64,000 nucleotides of DNA, taken from NCBI RefSeq assembly GCF_003254295.1, contig NZ_QKZO01000007.1, forward strand, positions 1 to 64,000, in the 5' to 3' direction. A program made the position numbers and the translations under genes. Each line of letters starts with the position of its first letter. Position 1 is the first letter of the stretch. This DNA is from Rhodobacter capsulatus (GTDB lineage: Bacteria > Pseudomonadota > Alphaproteobacteria > Rhodobacterales > Rhodobacteraceae). Positions 1-8,650 of this stretch are shown here, one piece after another. The notes under the pieces were generated by a model. The model was not told where the DNA came from. It was given only the letters and a program-made list of their open reading frames with translations, and did not search any database.

Positions 1-926
1 CGGTGTGCGAAAAGCACAAGGTCAATCAGTTCTACACCGCGCCGACGGCGATCCGCGCGCTGATGGGTCAGGGCCCGGAATGGGTTGAGAAATATGACCT
101 TTCGAGCCTTCGGGTGCTGGGGTCGGTGGGCGAGCCGATCAACCCCGAGGCCTGGGTCTGGTACGACCGATATGTTGGAAAAGGGAAATGTCCGATCGTC
201 GACACCTTCTGGCAGACCGAGACCGGCGGGCACATGATCACGCCGCTGCCGGGGGCGACACCGACGAAACCCGGCTCGGCGACGAACCCGTTCTTTGGCG
301 TCAAGCCGGTGGTGCTCGACCCGCAAACCGCAGTGCGGATCGGCGAGGTCGAATGCGAAGGCGTGCTCTGCATTTCCGACAGCTGGCCCGGTCAGATGCG
401 CACGGTCTGGGGCGATCACGACCGCTTCCAGGAGACCTATTTCGGCCAGTACCGCGGGTACTATTTCACCGGCGACGGCTGCCGGCGCGACAAGGACGGC
501 TATTACTGGATCACCGGCCGGGTCGATGACGTGATCAATGTCTCGGGCCACCGGATGGGCACGGCCGAGGTGGAATCGGCGCTGGTGGCACATCCGCAGG
601 TGGCCGAGGCCGCGGTGGTGGGCTATCCGCATGACATCAAGGGCCAGGGGATCTACGCCTATGTGACTTTGATGAACGGGATCGCGCCCAGCGAGGATCT
701 GCGCAAGGATCTGGTGAAATGGGTCCGGACCGAGATCGGCCCGATCGCGTCCCCCGATCTGATCCAATGGGCGCCGGGCCTGCCGAAGACGCGGTCTGGC
801 AAGATCATGCGCCGCATCCTGCGCAAGATCGCCGAGAATGATTACGGCGCCTTGGGCGACATCTCGACGCTCGCCGATCCCGCCGTGGTGCAGGACCTCA
901 TCGACAACCGGATGAACAGGGCGTGA
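1..926 (+). CDS. acs: acetyl-CoA synthetase, C-terminal part (cut by window edge)
   Basis: Makes acetyl-CoA from acetate, ATP and CoA through acetyl-AMP in the cytoplasm. About 307 residues of a roughly 650-residue enzyme are present; the reading frame is open to the left edge, so no start is called. Visible ANL-superfamily motifs are WQTETGG (adenylate binding), TGDG followed by [13 protein letters not shown] (hinge and C-terminal lid), and [11 protein letters not shown], which carries the acetylatable catalytic lysine. The gene ends just before a long palindrome and faces pyrD. The symporter-kinase at 25-27.7 kb resembles acetate-responsive sensors, but nothing here links the two directly. 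Confidence 0.96.
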   Translation, partial: VCEKHKVNQFYTAPTAIRALMGQGPEWVEKYDLSSLRVLGSVGEPINPEAWVWYDRYVGKGKCPIVDTFWQTETGGHMITPLPGATPTKPGSATNPFFGVKPVVLDPQTAVRIGEVECEGVLCISDSWPGQMRTVWGDHDRFQETYFGQYRGYYFTGDGCRRDKDGYYWITGRVDDVINVSGHRMGTAEVESALVAHPQVAEAAVVGYPHDIKGQGIYAYVTLMNGIAPSEDLRKDLVKWVRTEIGPIASPDLIQWAPGLPKTRSGKIMRRILRKIAENDYGALGDISTLADPAVVQDLIDNRMNRA

Positions 927-978
927 AACGAAAGAAGGGGGCTTTGCCCCCCTCTTGCCTTCGGCAATTCACCCCCCA

Positions 979-1030
979 GGATATTTGCGCCAAGGTGAAA
1001 CCATGCCCTTTCACCTTGGCGCAAATATCC
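979..1030. repeat. 22-bp perfect inverted repeat (REP-like, also a bidirectional terminator)
   Basis: Arms 979-1000 and 1009-1030 are perfect reverse complements around an 8-nt loop. The arm contains ATATTTGCGCCAAGGTGAAA, a sequence I associate with dispersed intergenic repeats of Rhodobacteraceae (recalled, not checked). It sits between the convergent genes acs and pyrD, where a hairpin this strong would end transcription from both sides. There is no clear T-run. Confidence 0.75.
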
Positions 1031-1073
1031 CACGGGGGTGCGGGGGTGTGAAACCCCCGCTGCCACGCTTGGA

Positions 1074-2132
1074 TCAAAGCCAGCGGTTGCGACCGGTGCC
1101 CACCGCTTCGGAAACTGAGGCAAAACCGTCGCGCGCCAGCAGCGCATCAAGGCCGCGCGCGACCTCTGCCGCCAGGCCGATCCCCTTGTAGACCATCGCC
1201 GAGTAAAGCTGCACCGCCGAGGCCCCGGCGCGGATCTTTTCATAGGCCTCCTCGGCCGAGGAAATCCCGCCGACGCCGATCAGCGGCAGTTTTCCCTCCG
1301 TCAACTTCGAGAGTTGTGCCAGCACCCGCGTGGACTTTTCGAACAAAGGCGCGCCCGAAAGCCCGCCAGCCTGCACCGAACTTGCACTTTTCAAACCTTC
1401 ACGCGAAAGCGTGGTGTTTGTCGCCACGATCCCGTCGATCCCCACGGCCCGGGCGACCTCGGCCACGTCCTCCAGCTCGGCGGGGCTCAGATCCGGGGCG
1501 ATCTTCAGGAAAACCGGCAGCGGACGGGCAAGCTCCGCACGGGCGGCCAGCACGCCGCGCAGAAGCGCCGAGAGCGCCTCCTTGCCCTGCAGGTCGCGCA
1601 GCTTTTCGGTATTGGGCGAGGACACGTTCACCGTGGCGAAATCGATATGCGCGCCGGCGCGTTTCAGCACCGTGGCGAAATCGGCGGCCCGGTCGGCGCT
1701 GTCCTTGTTCGCGCCAAGGTTCAGCCCGACCGGCACGCCCGCGGGCCGCGCCGCCAGCCGGGCCGCGATCGGCTCCATCCCGTCGTTGTTGAAACCGAAA
1801 CGGTTGATCACCGCGCGGTCCTCGGCCAGCCGCCAGAGCCGCGGTTTCGGATTGCCCTCCTGCGGGCGCGGCGTCGCGGCGCCGACTTCCAGAAAGCCGA
1901 AGCCCACCCGCATCAGCGGCCCCAGGGCCACGGCATTCTTGTCGAATCCCGCCGCCAACCCCACGGGATTCGGCAGATCGAGCCCCGCGACCGTCGTCGC
2001 CAGCCGTGCCCCGGTCACCGGGCCGCCGCCGGGCACCAGACCCATCTGCAAGGCTTTCAGCGCCAGACCATGCGCAGTTTCCGGGTCAAGCCCGTGCAGG
2101 AGCGTCAGCCCCAGCCGTTCGGTAATGTTCAT
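1074..2132 (-). CDS. pyrD: dihydroorotate dehydrogenase (quinone), class 2
   Basis: Oxidises dihydroorotate to orotate with electrons passed to quinone, the membrane-linked step of pyrimidine synthesis. The 352-residue product begins [20 protein letters not shown], the amphipathic N-terminus typical of class 2 enzymes. It contains [19 protein letters not shown] and VNVSSPNT, the last with the class 2 catalytic serine, and a C-terminal FMN/phosphate loop (VGGISS). An in-frame extension upstream exists, but this start fits the family. The ATG overlaps the stop of the DUF952 gene as ATGA, so the two genes are translationally coupled. Confidence 0.96.
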   Translation of the reverse strand: MNITERLGLTLLHGLDPETAHGLALKALQMGLVPGGGPVTGARLATTVAGLDLPNPVGLAAGFDKNAVALGPLMRVGFGFLEVGAATPRPQEGNPKPRLWRLAEDRAVINRFGFNNDGMEPIAARLAARPAGVPVGLNLGANKDSADRAADFATVLKRAGAHIDFATVNVSSPNTEKLRDLQGKEALSALLRGVLAARAELARPLPVFLKIAPDLSPAELEDVAEVARAVGIDGIVATNTTLSREGLKSASSVQAGGLSGAPLFEKSTRVLAQLSKLTEGKLPLIGVGGISSAEEAYEKIRAGASAVQLYSAMVYKGIGLAAEVARGLDALLARDGFASVSEAVGTGRNRWL

Positions 2133-2467
2133 AACAGCGCCTCGGGGAAGATATGGCCGCACAGGCCGAGCGGCAGCGCGGTGTCCCACACCACATCGGC
2201 CCGGCGCAAGCGGCGGTAAAGATGGGGGAAAAGTGCGCCACCCCGCGACACTTCCCATTTCAGATCCGCGCCCAGCGCCGCGATGGACACCGCCACCAGC
2301 ACCAGATCGCTTTCGGTGGCGAAATGCTTCGCGGCGGTCTCGACGACCTGCGCGGCGGTGGAAAAGTGGATGTAGCCATCGGCCAGATCGACGGGAGCCC
2401 CCGCGGTTTCACCCGCGGCGCAGAGCGCATCCCATTCGGGGCGGCGGAAGATCTTGTAGATCAGCAT
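2129..2467 (-). CDS. DUF952 family protein
   Basis: A 112-residue cytoplasmic protein that begins [19 protein letters not shown] and contains [12 protein letters not shown] and FPHLYRRL, the hallmarks of DUF952. Family members are small glutathione-S-transferase-like-associated proteins with no proven reaction. An in-frame upstream extension (to 2659) runs through the divergent promoter region and is rejected. It is first in a two-gene operon with pyrD (ATGA overlap), an arrangement I believe is common in Rhodobacterales. No function is inferred. Confidence 0.85.
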   Translation of the reverse strand: MLIYKIFRRPEWDALCAAGETAGAPVDLADGYIHFSTAAQVVETAAKHFATESDLVLVAVSIAALGADLKWEVSRGGALFPHLYRRLRRADVVWDTALPLGLCGHIFPEALL

Positions 2468-2625
2468 GCAGGTTTCATGCCCTTTGCCCAGAAAATGGTC
2501 AATCCCCGGCTGCGGGCTTTCGTCATCGCCCTGTCGCGCCAAGGGCCGACCAAACGCCCAATCCGGTTTTGACAGCGCGTCTCCGCGCACGCCACAGTAC
2601 GCCATTCCCAACCGAGGAGGATCGA

Positions 2626-4191
2626 ATGTCCGTCCGTCTGCTGCTTTCCACTGCCGCATTGGCCCTGACCGCCGGGACTGCCCAGGCCGATTACACGCTG
2701 CACATCCTGCACACCAATGATCTGCATTCGCGGATCGAGCCGATCAACACATATGACAGCACCTGTTCCGAGAAGGACGCGGCCGAGGCGAAATGCTTTG
2801 GCGGCATCGCCCGCGTCGCGGCGAAGGTGGCGGCGCTGCGGGCCGAGCTGGCGGGGCAGAACGTGATCGTGCTGGATGCGGGCGACCAGTTCCAGGGCTC
2901 GCTTTTCTACACCACCTACAAGGGCGCGGACACGGCCGAATTCATGTCAAGGATCGGCTATGATGCGATGGCGGTGGGCAATCACGAATTCGACGACGGT
3001 CCCGAGGGTTTGGCGGCTTTTGTTGGAAAAGTGCAATTTCCTGTGCTTTCCGGCAATCTGGATCTGAGCCGCACATCGCTTAAAGACAAGATCGCCGATA
3101 CGGTCGTGCTGCAGGTCGGCGGCGAGAAGATCGGTCTGGTCTCGGCTTTGGCCACCGATACGGTGGAAACCTCCTCGCCCGGGCCCGACATCCGCTTTCA
3201 GGACGAGATCGAAAGCCTGAAGGCCGACGTGCAGGCGCTGACCGATCAGGGCGTGACGAAGATCATCGCGATCCCGCACACCGGGTTCGTCAAGGATCAG
3301 GAGATCGCCGCCGCCGTTCCGGGGATCGACGCGGTGGCGGGCGGGCATTCGCACACGCTGTTTGGCAAAGATGGCGCCGGCTATCCGACGATGGTCGGCG
3401 GGGTGCCGGTGGTCTCGGCCTATGCCTATTCGAAATATCTGGGCCATCTGGTGCTGACCTTCGACGATGCGGGCATTCTGAAATCGGCGGGCGGGGAACC
3501 GATCCTGCTCGATGCCTCGGTCACGCCCGATGCGGCGGTGGCGGCGCGGGTGGCTGAACTGGCCAAGCCGCTGCAGGAGATCCGCGACAAGGTCGTTGCC
3601 GACAGCACGGCCGAGATCGACGGCGCGCGCGATCATTGCCGGCAGATGGAATGCGCGATGGGCAATCTGGTGGCCGAGGCGATGCTCGACCGGGTCAAGG
3701 ATCAGGGCATCGCGATTGCGATCACGAATGGCGGGGGCTTGCGCGCCTCGATCGATGCCGGGCCGGTGACGATGGGCGAGGTGCTGACGGTGCTGCCGTT
3801 CCAGAACACGCTCTCGACCTTCGAGGCGAAGGGTGCGACGATCCTGGCGGCGCTGGAAAACGGTGTCAGCGCGGTCGAGGAGGGCGAGGGGCGGTTTCCG
3901 CAGGTGGCGGGGCTGCGATACAGCTTCGATCCGGCCAGGCCCGCGGGGGCGCGCGTCAGCGATGTGCAGGTGGCGACCGCGCTCGGCTGGGCGCCGCTTG
4001 ACGCAGCGGCGACCTATGGCGTGGTGACGAACAACTTCCTGCGCGGCGGCGGCGACGGCTACAGGATGTTCGCGACCGAGGGGATGAACGCCTATGACTT
4101 CGGCCCCGATCTGGCCGATGTGACGGCGGAATTTCTGGCACGGCACTCGCCCTATGCGGCGTCCGTCGATGGCCGGATCGCCCGCAGGTAG
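2626..4191 (+). CDS. periplasmic 5'-nucleotidase / UDP-sugar hydrolase family
   Basis: Predicted to strip phosphate from extracellular nucleotides. The start is set by AGGAGG at 2615-2620, so the much longer open frame to its left is not coding. Residues 1-21 are a signal peptide ending AQA. The metallophosphatase domain follows, with HTNDLHSRIE, DAGDQFQGS, GNHEFDDG and GHSHT as metal ligands. The C-terminal 5'-nucleotidase domain has TNGGGLRASI and FLRGGGDGYRMF, the substrate-binding part. The 521-residue length is normal. It is transcribed alone, divergent from DUF952-pyrD and followed by a strong hairpin. A more specific substrate cannot be read. Confidence 0.93.
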   Translation: MSVRLLLSTAALALTAGTAQADYTLHILHTNDLHSRIEPINTYDSTCSEKDAAEAKCFGGIARVAAKVAALRAELAGQNVIVLDAGDQFQGSLFYTTYKGADTAEFMSRIGYDAMAVGNHEFDDGPEGLAAFVGKVQFPVLSGNLDLSRTSLKDKIADTVVLQVGGEKIGLVSALATDTVETSSPGPDIRFQDEIESLKADVQALTDQGVTKIIAIPHTGFVKDQEIAAAVPGIDAVAGGHSHTLFGKDGAGYPTMVGGVPVVSAYAYSKYLGHLVLTFDDAGILKSAGGEPILLDASVTPDAAVAARVAELAKPLQEIRDKVVADSTAEIDGARDHCRQMECAMGNLVAEAMLDRVKDQGIAIAITNGGGLRASIDAGPVTMGEVLTVLPFQNTLSTFEAKGATILAALENGVSAVEEGEGRFPQVAGLRYSFDPARPAGARVSDVQVATALGWAPLDAAATYGVVTNNFLRGGGDGYRMFATEGMNAYDFGPDLADVTAEFLARHSPYAASVDGRIARR

Positions 4192-4212
4192 AGGCTGCGC
4201 CCCGATTGCGCC

Positions 4213-4237
4213 GCGGGGGGGATTTCCCCCCGCTTTT
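4213..4237 (+). terminator. rho-independent terminator
   Basis: An 8-bp G/C stem (4213-4220 with 4226-4233) and a 5-nt loop are followed by TTTT. It lies 22 nt past the 5'-nucleotidase stop and ends that single-gene transcript. Confidence 0.8.
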
Positions 4238-4287
4238 CACTTGCTTGTGATCGGGTGTTGCGCAACCCTCGGGGCAGAGGTGCGGCG

Positions 4288-4665
4288 ATGAAGCGATCCG
4301 AGATCAACACCATCTTGCGACAGTCCGAGGCCTTCCTGCGCGGCTTCGGCCAGATCCTGCCCCCCTTCGCCCATTGGTCCCCGCGCGCCGAAATCGACGG
4401 CATCGCCTCGGACGGGGTGACGAAATGCCTGCCTGCGGGCGGTATCCTGCGGCTTGCGCCCGGGGAAAGCGTGACCCTGATGCCGGGCAACCGGCACGCC
4501 TTTCGGGGCGAAGGGGGAGATGTACTGATCGGCGAGGTTTCCACGGTCAACGATGACCGCACCGACAACATCTTCCGCGATCCGATCGGTCGTTTCGCGG
4601 ATATCGAAGAGGACGAGGACCGGCAGCATCTGCTGGTCTCGGATGATGAAACGTGGCGTTCCTGA
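4288..4665 (+). pseudogene. D-lyxose isomerase-like protein lacking its central region
   Basis: The 125-residue frame joins two pieces of the D-lyxose ketol-isomerase family. Residues 1-31 (MKRSEINTILRQSEAF, then LPPFAHWSP) match the family N-terminus. From about residue 33 the protein continues as the family C-terminus: LPAGGILRLAPGESVTLMPG, GEVSTVNDD, TDN and FADIEEDED. Family members are about 225 residues, so roughly 95-100 central residues are missing, including the HxH...E metal ligands; only the final ligand (RHAF) remains. The frame is intact, with a GCAGAGG-type ribosome site. It overlaps ttuD by 13 nt. It is either an in-frame deletion remnant or a repurposed mini-cupin; isomerase activity is unlikely. 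Confidence 0.7.
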
Positions 4666-5915
4666 CCCCGACGGACTTGTTGCACAAGCTTTTCGAAACG
4701 GCCGTGGCGGCGGCGGACCCGATGCAGGTTCTGCCGCGGGTGCTGGGGCCGCGCCCGCCCGGCCGGGTGGTGGTGATCGGCGCGGGCAAGGCCTCGGCGC
4801 GGATGGCGGAGGCGATCGAGAGCCTCTGGGGCCCCTGCGAGGGGCTTGTGATCACCCGGTATGGTCATGCGCGGCCCTGTCAAAGTATTGAAATCATCGA
4901 GGCGTCGCATCCCGTGCCCGATGCGGCGGGGGTGGCGGCGACGCGGCGGATGCTGGATCTGCTGCGCCGTCTTGCGCCGGGGGATTTCGTGCTGGCGCTG
5001 ATCTCGGGCGGGGGCTCGGCGCTGCTCTGCGCCCCGGCCGAGGGGCTGACGCTGGCCGAAAAACAGGCGGTGACCACGGCGCTGCTGGCCTCGGGGGCGC
5101 CGATCGAGCAGATCAACACGGTGCGCAAGCATCTGAGCGCGGTGAAGGGCGGGCAGCTGGCCGCGGCGGCCTTTCCGGCGCGGATGCGGGCGCTGCTGAT
5201 TTCCGACGTCGCGGGGGATGATCCGAGCTTCATCGCCTCGGGGCCGACGGTGGGGGATGGCAGCACCCCGGCCGACGCGCTGAAAATCCTGCAAGATCAT
5301 CGCATCGAAGTGCCGCAGATAGTGCTGGCACGGCTGCGCGCGGGCTCGGGCGTGCTGGCGCCGGGCGCCTTGGCGCTCTCGCGTTGCGAGACCGTCATCG
5401 TTGCCGCCCCCGCGCAATCGCTCGAGGCGGCGGCGGCCTTTGCCCGCGGGCAGGGGGTTGCGGTGCGGCTGCAAGGCGATGCGCTGACCGGCGAGGCGGC
5501 GGATCTGGGCGCGAAACTGGCGCGGATGGCGCAGACCTATGCCAGCGCCCGCCGCCCGGGGGAACCGCCGCTGGTTTTGCTCTCGGGTGGGGAATGTACA
5601 GTTTCCCTGCGCGGAACCCCCGGTCTGGGCGGGCCGAATGTTGAATTTCTGCTATCGGCGCTGCGCACGCTGGATGCCGCGCCGGGGATCTGGGCACTGG
5701 CCGCCGATACCGATGGCGTCGATGGCGCGGCCGAGGTGGCGGGGGCGGTGATCGGCCCGGACAGTCTGGCCAAGGCCCGGGCGCGGGGGCTTGATCCGGC
5801 GGCGGCGCTGGCCGGGCATGACGCGCATCGTTTCTTTGCCGCGCTGGGAACCCAGGTGAAGCCCGGACCGACGCTGACGAATGTCAACGACTTCCGGGCT
5901 TTCCTGATCCTTTAG
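4653..5915 (+). CDS. ttuD: glycerate 2-kinase (MOFRL/GckA-TtuD family)
   Basis: Phosphorylates glycerate to 2-phosphoglycerate; older annotations call the family hydroxypyruvate reductase. The GTG start at 4653 lies inside the preceding gene (13-nt overlap), so the two are coupled. Family motifs are VVVIGAGKASARMAEA near residue 40, LISGGGSALL, QINTVRKHLSAVKGGQLA, and LLISDVAGDD with IASGPT. The C-terminal MOFRL domain has LLSGGECTVS, then ALAADTDGVDG. The 420-residue length is normal. In context it may route glyoxylate-derived C3 acids from ureide breakdown into central metabolism. Its end overlaps the convergent allE stop by 4 nt. Confidence 0.92.
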   Translation: MAFLTPTDLLHKLFETAVAAADPMQVLPRVLGPRPPGRVVVIGAGKASARMAEAIESLWGPCEGLVITRYGHARPCQSIEIIEASHPVPDAAGVAATRRMLDLLRRLAPGDFVLALISGGGSALLCAPAEGLTLAEKQAVTTALLASGAPIEQINTVRKHLSAVKGGQLAAAAFPARMRALLISDVAGDDPSFIASGPTVGDGSTPADALKILQDHRIEVPQIVLARLRAGSGVLAPGALALSRCETVIVAAPAQSLEAAAAFARGQGVAVRLQGDALTGEAADLGAKLARMAQTYASARRPGEPPLVLLSGGECTVSLRGTPGLGGPNVEFLLSALRTLDAAPGIWALAADTDGVDGAAEVAGAVIGPDSLAKARARGLDPAAALAGHDAHRFFAALGTQVKPGPTLTNVNDFRAFLIL

Positions 5916-6742
5916 CGGCCGAGCACGCCGCGCAGCCGGGCGTGACGGTTGACATCCTTGTAGAGCAGATAGCGGAACGGCCCCGGCCCGGCGGCGTAGC
6001 AGGCCTGCGGGCAATAGGCGCGCAGCCACATGAAATCGCCCGCCTCGACCTCGACCCAGTCCCGGTTCAGCTTGTAAACGGCTTTGCCTTCAAGGACATA
6101 AAGCCCGTGCTCCATCACATGCGTCTCTTCGAAGGGGATCAGCCCGCCGGGCTGGAAGGTGACGATGTTGACATGCATGTCGTGGCGCAGGTCGGTCGGA
6201 TCGACGAAGCGGGTAGTGGCCCAGCGGCCCTGGGTCTCGGGCATCGCGAGGGGCTTGATCTCGCGCTCGTTCGTCACGAAGGCGGCGGGTTTTTCCAGCC
6301 CCGGCGCCGGTTCCCAAAGCTTGCGGATCCAGTGGAAACGCAGCGGATCATCGGCGCCGTTTTTCACCGCCCAGCGGCACCCGGCGGGAATATAGGCATA
6401 CCCGCCCGCCGCCAGCTCATGTTCCTGGCCATCAAGCGACAGCCACATCGCGCCTCCGGTGACGAACAGCACATGTTCCGCGCCGGGGTCGGCATCGGGC
6501 AGATCGGCCCCGCCGTCGGCGCCGACCTCCATCACATATTGGCTGAAGGTCTCGGAAAAACCGCTCATCGGCCGCGCGATGAGCCACATCCGCGTGTTCG
6601 TCCAGCCCGGCAGGAAGCTGGTCACGATGTCCGAAAAACAGCCTTTCGGGATCACCGCATAGGCCTCGGTAAAGATCGCGCGGCCGGTCATCAGCGCGGT
6701 TTGCGGCGGCAGACCGCCGGTCGGGGTGTAATAGCCAGTCAT
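5912..6742 (-). CDS. allE: (S)-ureidoglycine aminohydrolase (bicupin)
   Basis: Hydrolyses (S)-ureidoglycine to (S)-ureidoglycolate and ammonia, the step after allantoate in ureide catabolism. Two cupin domains are visible across 276 residues. The second carries ETHVMEHGLYVLEG and the C-terminal signature FMWLRAYCPQACYAAGPG, then RYLLYKDVNRH, which is very characteristic of AllE/UGHY. Full length. Its ATG overlaps the stop of the upstream puuE-uraD gene by 4 nt (6739-6742), so the two enzymes are made together. Confidence 0.95.
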   Translation of the reverse strand: MTGYYTPTGGLPPQTALMTGRAIFTEAYAVIPKGCFSDIVTSFLPGWTNTRMWLIARPMSGFSETFSQYVMEVGADGGADLPDADPGAEHVLFVTGGAMWLSLDGQEHELAAGGYAYIPAGCRWAVKNGADDPLRFHWIRKLWEPAPGLEKPAAFVTNEREIKPLAMPETQGRWATTRFVDPTDLRHDMHVNIVTFQPGGLIPFEETHVMEHGLYVLEGKAVYKLNRDWVEVEAGDFMWLRAYCPQACYAAGPGPFRYLLYKDVNRHARLRGVLGR

Positions 6743-8154
6743 GGCAGCAGGTCCTTCAGTCGGTGCCAGGCGATGCGTTCGACCTGATGGCAGGCCTCGG
6801 CGAATTCGGTGGCGCGGTCGTTGGCGATCCGGCGGCGGAAGGCCGCAAGGATCGCCGGTTTCGTATGATCCTTCACCGCGATGATGAAGGGGAAGCCGAA
6901 TTTTTCGGTGTAATCGTGGTTCAGCTCCTCAAACGCCACCCGTTCGGCGTCGGTCAGCGCATCGAGCCCGGCCGAGGCCTGTTCGGCCGTGCTTTCCGCC
7001 GTCAGCCGCCGCGCCCGGGCCAGTTTGCCCGCCAGATCGGGATGGGCCTTGAGCACGCGCAGCCGCTGCGTCTCCGGGGCCGAACGGAACACCCGCGCCA
7101 GCACGCTGGCGACGCCCTCGGCGCAGTCATGCGCCGGGCCAAGCTCCAGCCCATGCGCCCTTTCGGCGATCCAGGGGCTGTGTTCGTAGATCGCGCCAAA
7201 CGCGGCCACGAAGTCGGCTTGCGTCATTTCGCTTGGCCGATCAAGCTCTTGCGGCGGATGCGTGGCGGCCCAATGCGCTGCGATCTGGCTGCGGGTGGCA
7301 AACCAGACGCCCGCATGGCTGCGGGCATAGTCCAGGAAGCGTTTCAGCCCCGCGATCTTGCCGGGACGCCCGATCAGGCGGCAATGCAGGCCGATCGAAA
7401 ACATCTTTGCCGCCCCGGCCGCGCCCTCGGCGTAAAGCGTGTCGAAGCTGTCCTTCAGATAGGTGAAGAACTGTTCGCCCTCGATATAGCCCGGGGCGGT
7501 GGCAAAGCGCATGTCATTGGCTTCGAGCGTGTAGGGGATGATCAGCTGATCGCGGCCGCCGATGCGCCGCCAATAGGGCAGGTCGTCATCGTAAGTATCG
7601 GAAATCCAGTCGAAACCGCCGTCTTCGGCGGTCAGGCGCAGGGTATTGGCCGAGCAGCGCCCGGTGTACCAGCCGCGCGGCCGGTCGCCCACGACTTCGG
7701 CATGCAGCCGGATCGCCTCGGCGATCTGGCGGCGTTCTTCGTCCTCGGGCATGTCGCGATGCTCGACCCATTTCAGCCCGTGGCTGGCGATTTCCCAGCC
7801 CGCCGCCTTCATCGCGGCGACCTGCTCGGGGCTGCGGGCAAGCGCGGTCGCCACACCATAGATGGTGACCGGCAGGTCCATCCCGGTGAACAGCCGGTGC
7901 AGTCGCCAGAACCCGGCGCGCGCGCCGTATTCGTAGATCGATTCCATGTTCCAGTGGCGCTGGCCGGGCCATGGCGCGGCCCCGGCAATGTCGCTCAGGA
8001 AGGCTTCCGAGGCGGCATCGCCATGCAGGATGCAGTTCTCGCCACCCTCTTCGTAGTTCAGCACCAGAGAAATCGCGATCCGGGCCTTCCCGGGCCAGCG
8101 CGCATCGGGCGGAGAGCCGCCATAGCCGCGCATGTCTCTGGGATATCGGGTCAT
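6739..8154 (-). CDS. puuE-uraD: fused allantoinase PuuE and OHCU decarboxylase UraD
   Basis: Residues 1-310 form a polysaccharide-deacetylase-like (cofactor-free) allantoinase: [13 protein letters not shown] at the start, [30 protein letters not shown] and [13 protein letters not shown]. Residues 315-471 are a 2-oxo-4-hydroxy-4-carboxy-5-ureidoimidazoline decarboxylase with [20 protein letters not shown] and [12 protein letters not shown]. The UraD half makes S-allantoin from OHCU and the PuuE half opens it to allantoate, so one chain carries two consecutive steps. Such fusions are known in alphaproteobacteria. It is divergent from uraH, whose enzyme supplies OHCU. Confidence 0.95.
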   Translation of the reverse strand: MTRYPRDMRGYGGSPPDARWPGKARIAISLVLNYEEGGENCILHGDAASEAFLSDIAGAAPWPGQRHWNMESIYEYGARAGFWRLHRLFTGMDLPVTIYGVATALARSPEQVAAMKAAGWEIASHGLKWVEHRDMPEDEERRQIAEAIRLHAEVVGDRPRGWYTGRCSANTLRLTAEDGGFDWISDTYDDDLPYWRRIGGRDQLIIPYTLEANDMRFATAPGYIEGEQFFTYLKDSFDTLYAEGAAGAAKMFSIGLHCRLIGRPGKIAGLKRFLDYARSHAGVWFATRSQIAAHWAATHPPQELDRPSEMTQADFVAAFGAIYEHSPWIAERAHGLELGPAHDCAEGVASVLARVFRSAPETQRLRVLKAHPDLAGKLARARRLTAESTAEQASAGLDALTDAERVAFEELNHDYTEKFGFPFIIAVKDHTKPAILAAFRRRIANDRATEFAEACHQVERIAWHRLKDLLP

Positions 8155-8287
8155 CTTGTCCTCCGGTCCGGCTGCAAAGGGATTGCATGGGCGAGAGTTT
8201 CAGGTTTTTTTCGAAAAGGAAATCATCCGTTTCGTTCCTTGCCGTGCGACATCGCGGCGAGGGAAAGGCACTGCAGAGGAGGGGGCG

Positions 8288-8644
8288 ATGGCCGGATATC
8301 TGACGACCCATGTGCTCGATACCGCCCGGGGCTGCCCGGCGGAGGGCATCGAGATCGTGCTGAGCCGCATCGACGCCACGGGGCGCCATCCGATCGCCCG
8401 AAGTCGCACCAATGCCGACGGCCGGACCGATGCGCCGATCCTCGTGGCGGCAGCGTTTGCGACGGGCTGTTACGAACTGCTCTTCCACGTCGGCGCCTAT
8501 CTGCGCCAGAGCGGACAGGTCGCGGCAGAGCCGCTGTTTCTGGATGAAATTCCGATCCGCTTCGGCATCAATGATGCAGGGGCACATTATCATGTGCCCC
8601 TGCTGCTCTCGCCTTACGGCTATTCGACCTATCGCGGCAGTTGA
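8288..8644 (+). CDS. uraH: 5-hydroxyisourate hydrolase
   Basis: Converts 5-hydroxyisourate, the product of urate oxidation, to OHCU, the substrate of the UraD half of the divergent fusion. The 118-residue transthyretin-like protein starts at the ATG preceded by GAGGAGGGGGCG. It shows [15 protein letters not shown] at the N-terminus, [19 protein letters not shown] at the C-terminus, and ends exactly with the diagnostic YRGS tetrapeptide. A frame extension upstream to 8132 is rejected because it runs into the divergent promoter region (8155-8287). No uricase gene is in the window. Confidence 0.96.
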   Translation: MAGYLTTHVLDTARGCPAEGIEIVLSRIDATGRHPIARSRTNADGRTDAPILVAAAFATGCYELLFHVGAYLRQSGQVAAEPLFLDEIPIRFGINDAGAHYHVPLLLSPYGYSTYRGS

Positions 8645-8650
8645 GCCGGA

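Noticed and set aside
1330-2625. Long N-terminal extension of the 5'-nucleotidase frame
   Set aside because: It runs antisense through pyrD and DUF952; the signal peptide and AGGAGG place the start at 2626.
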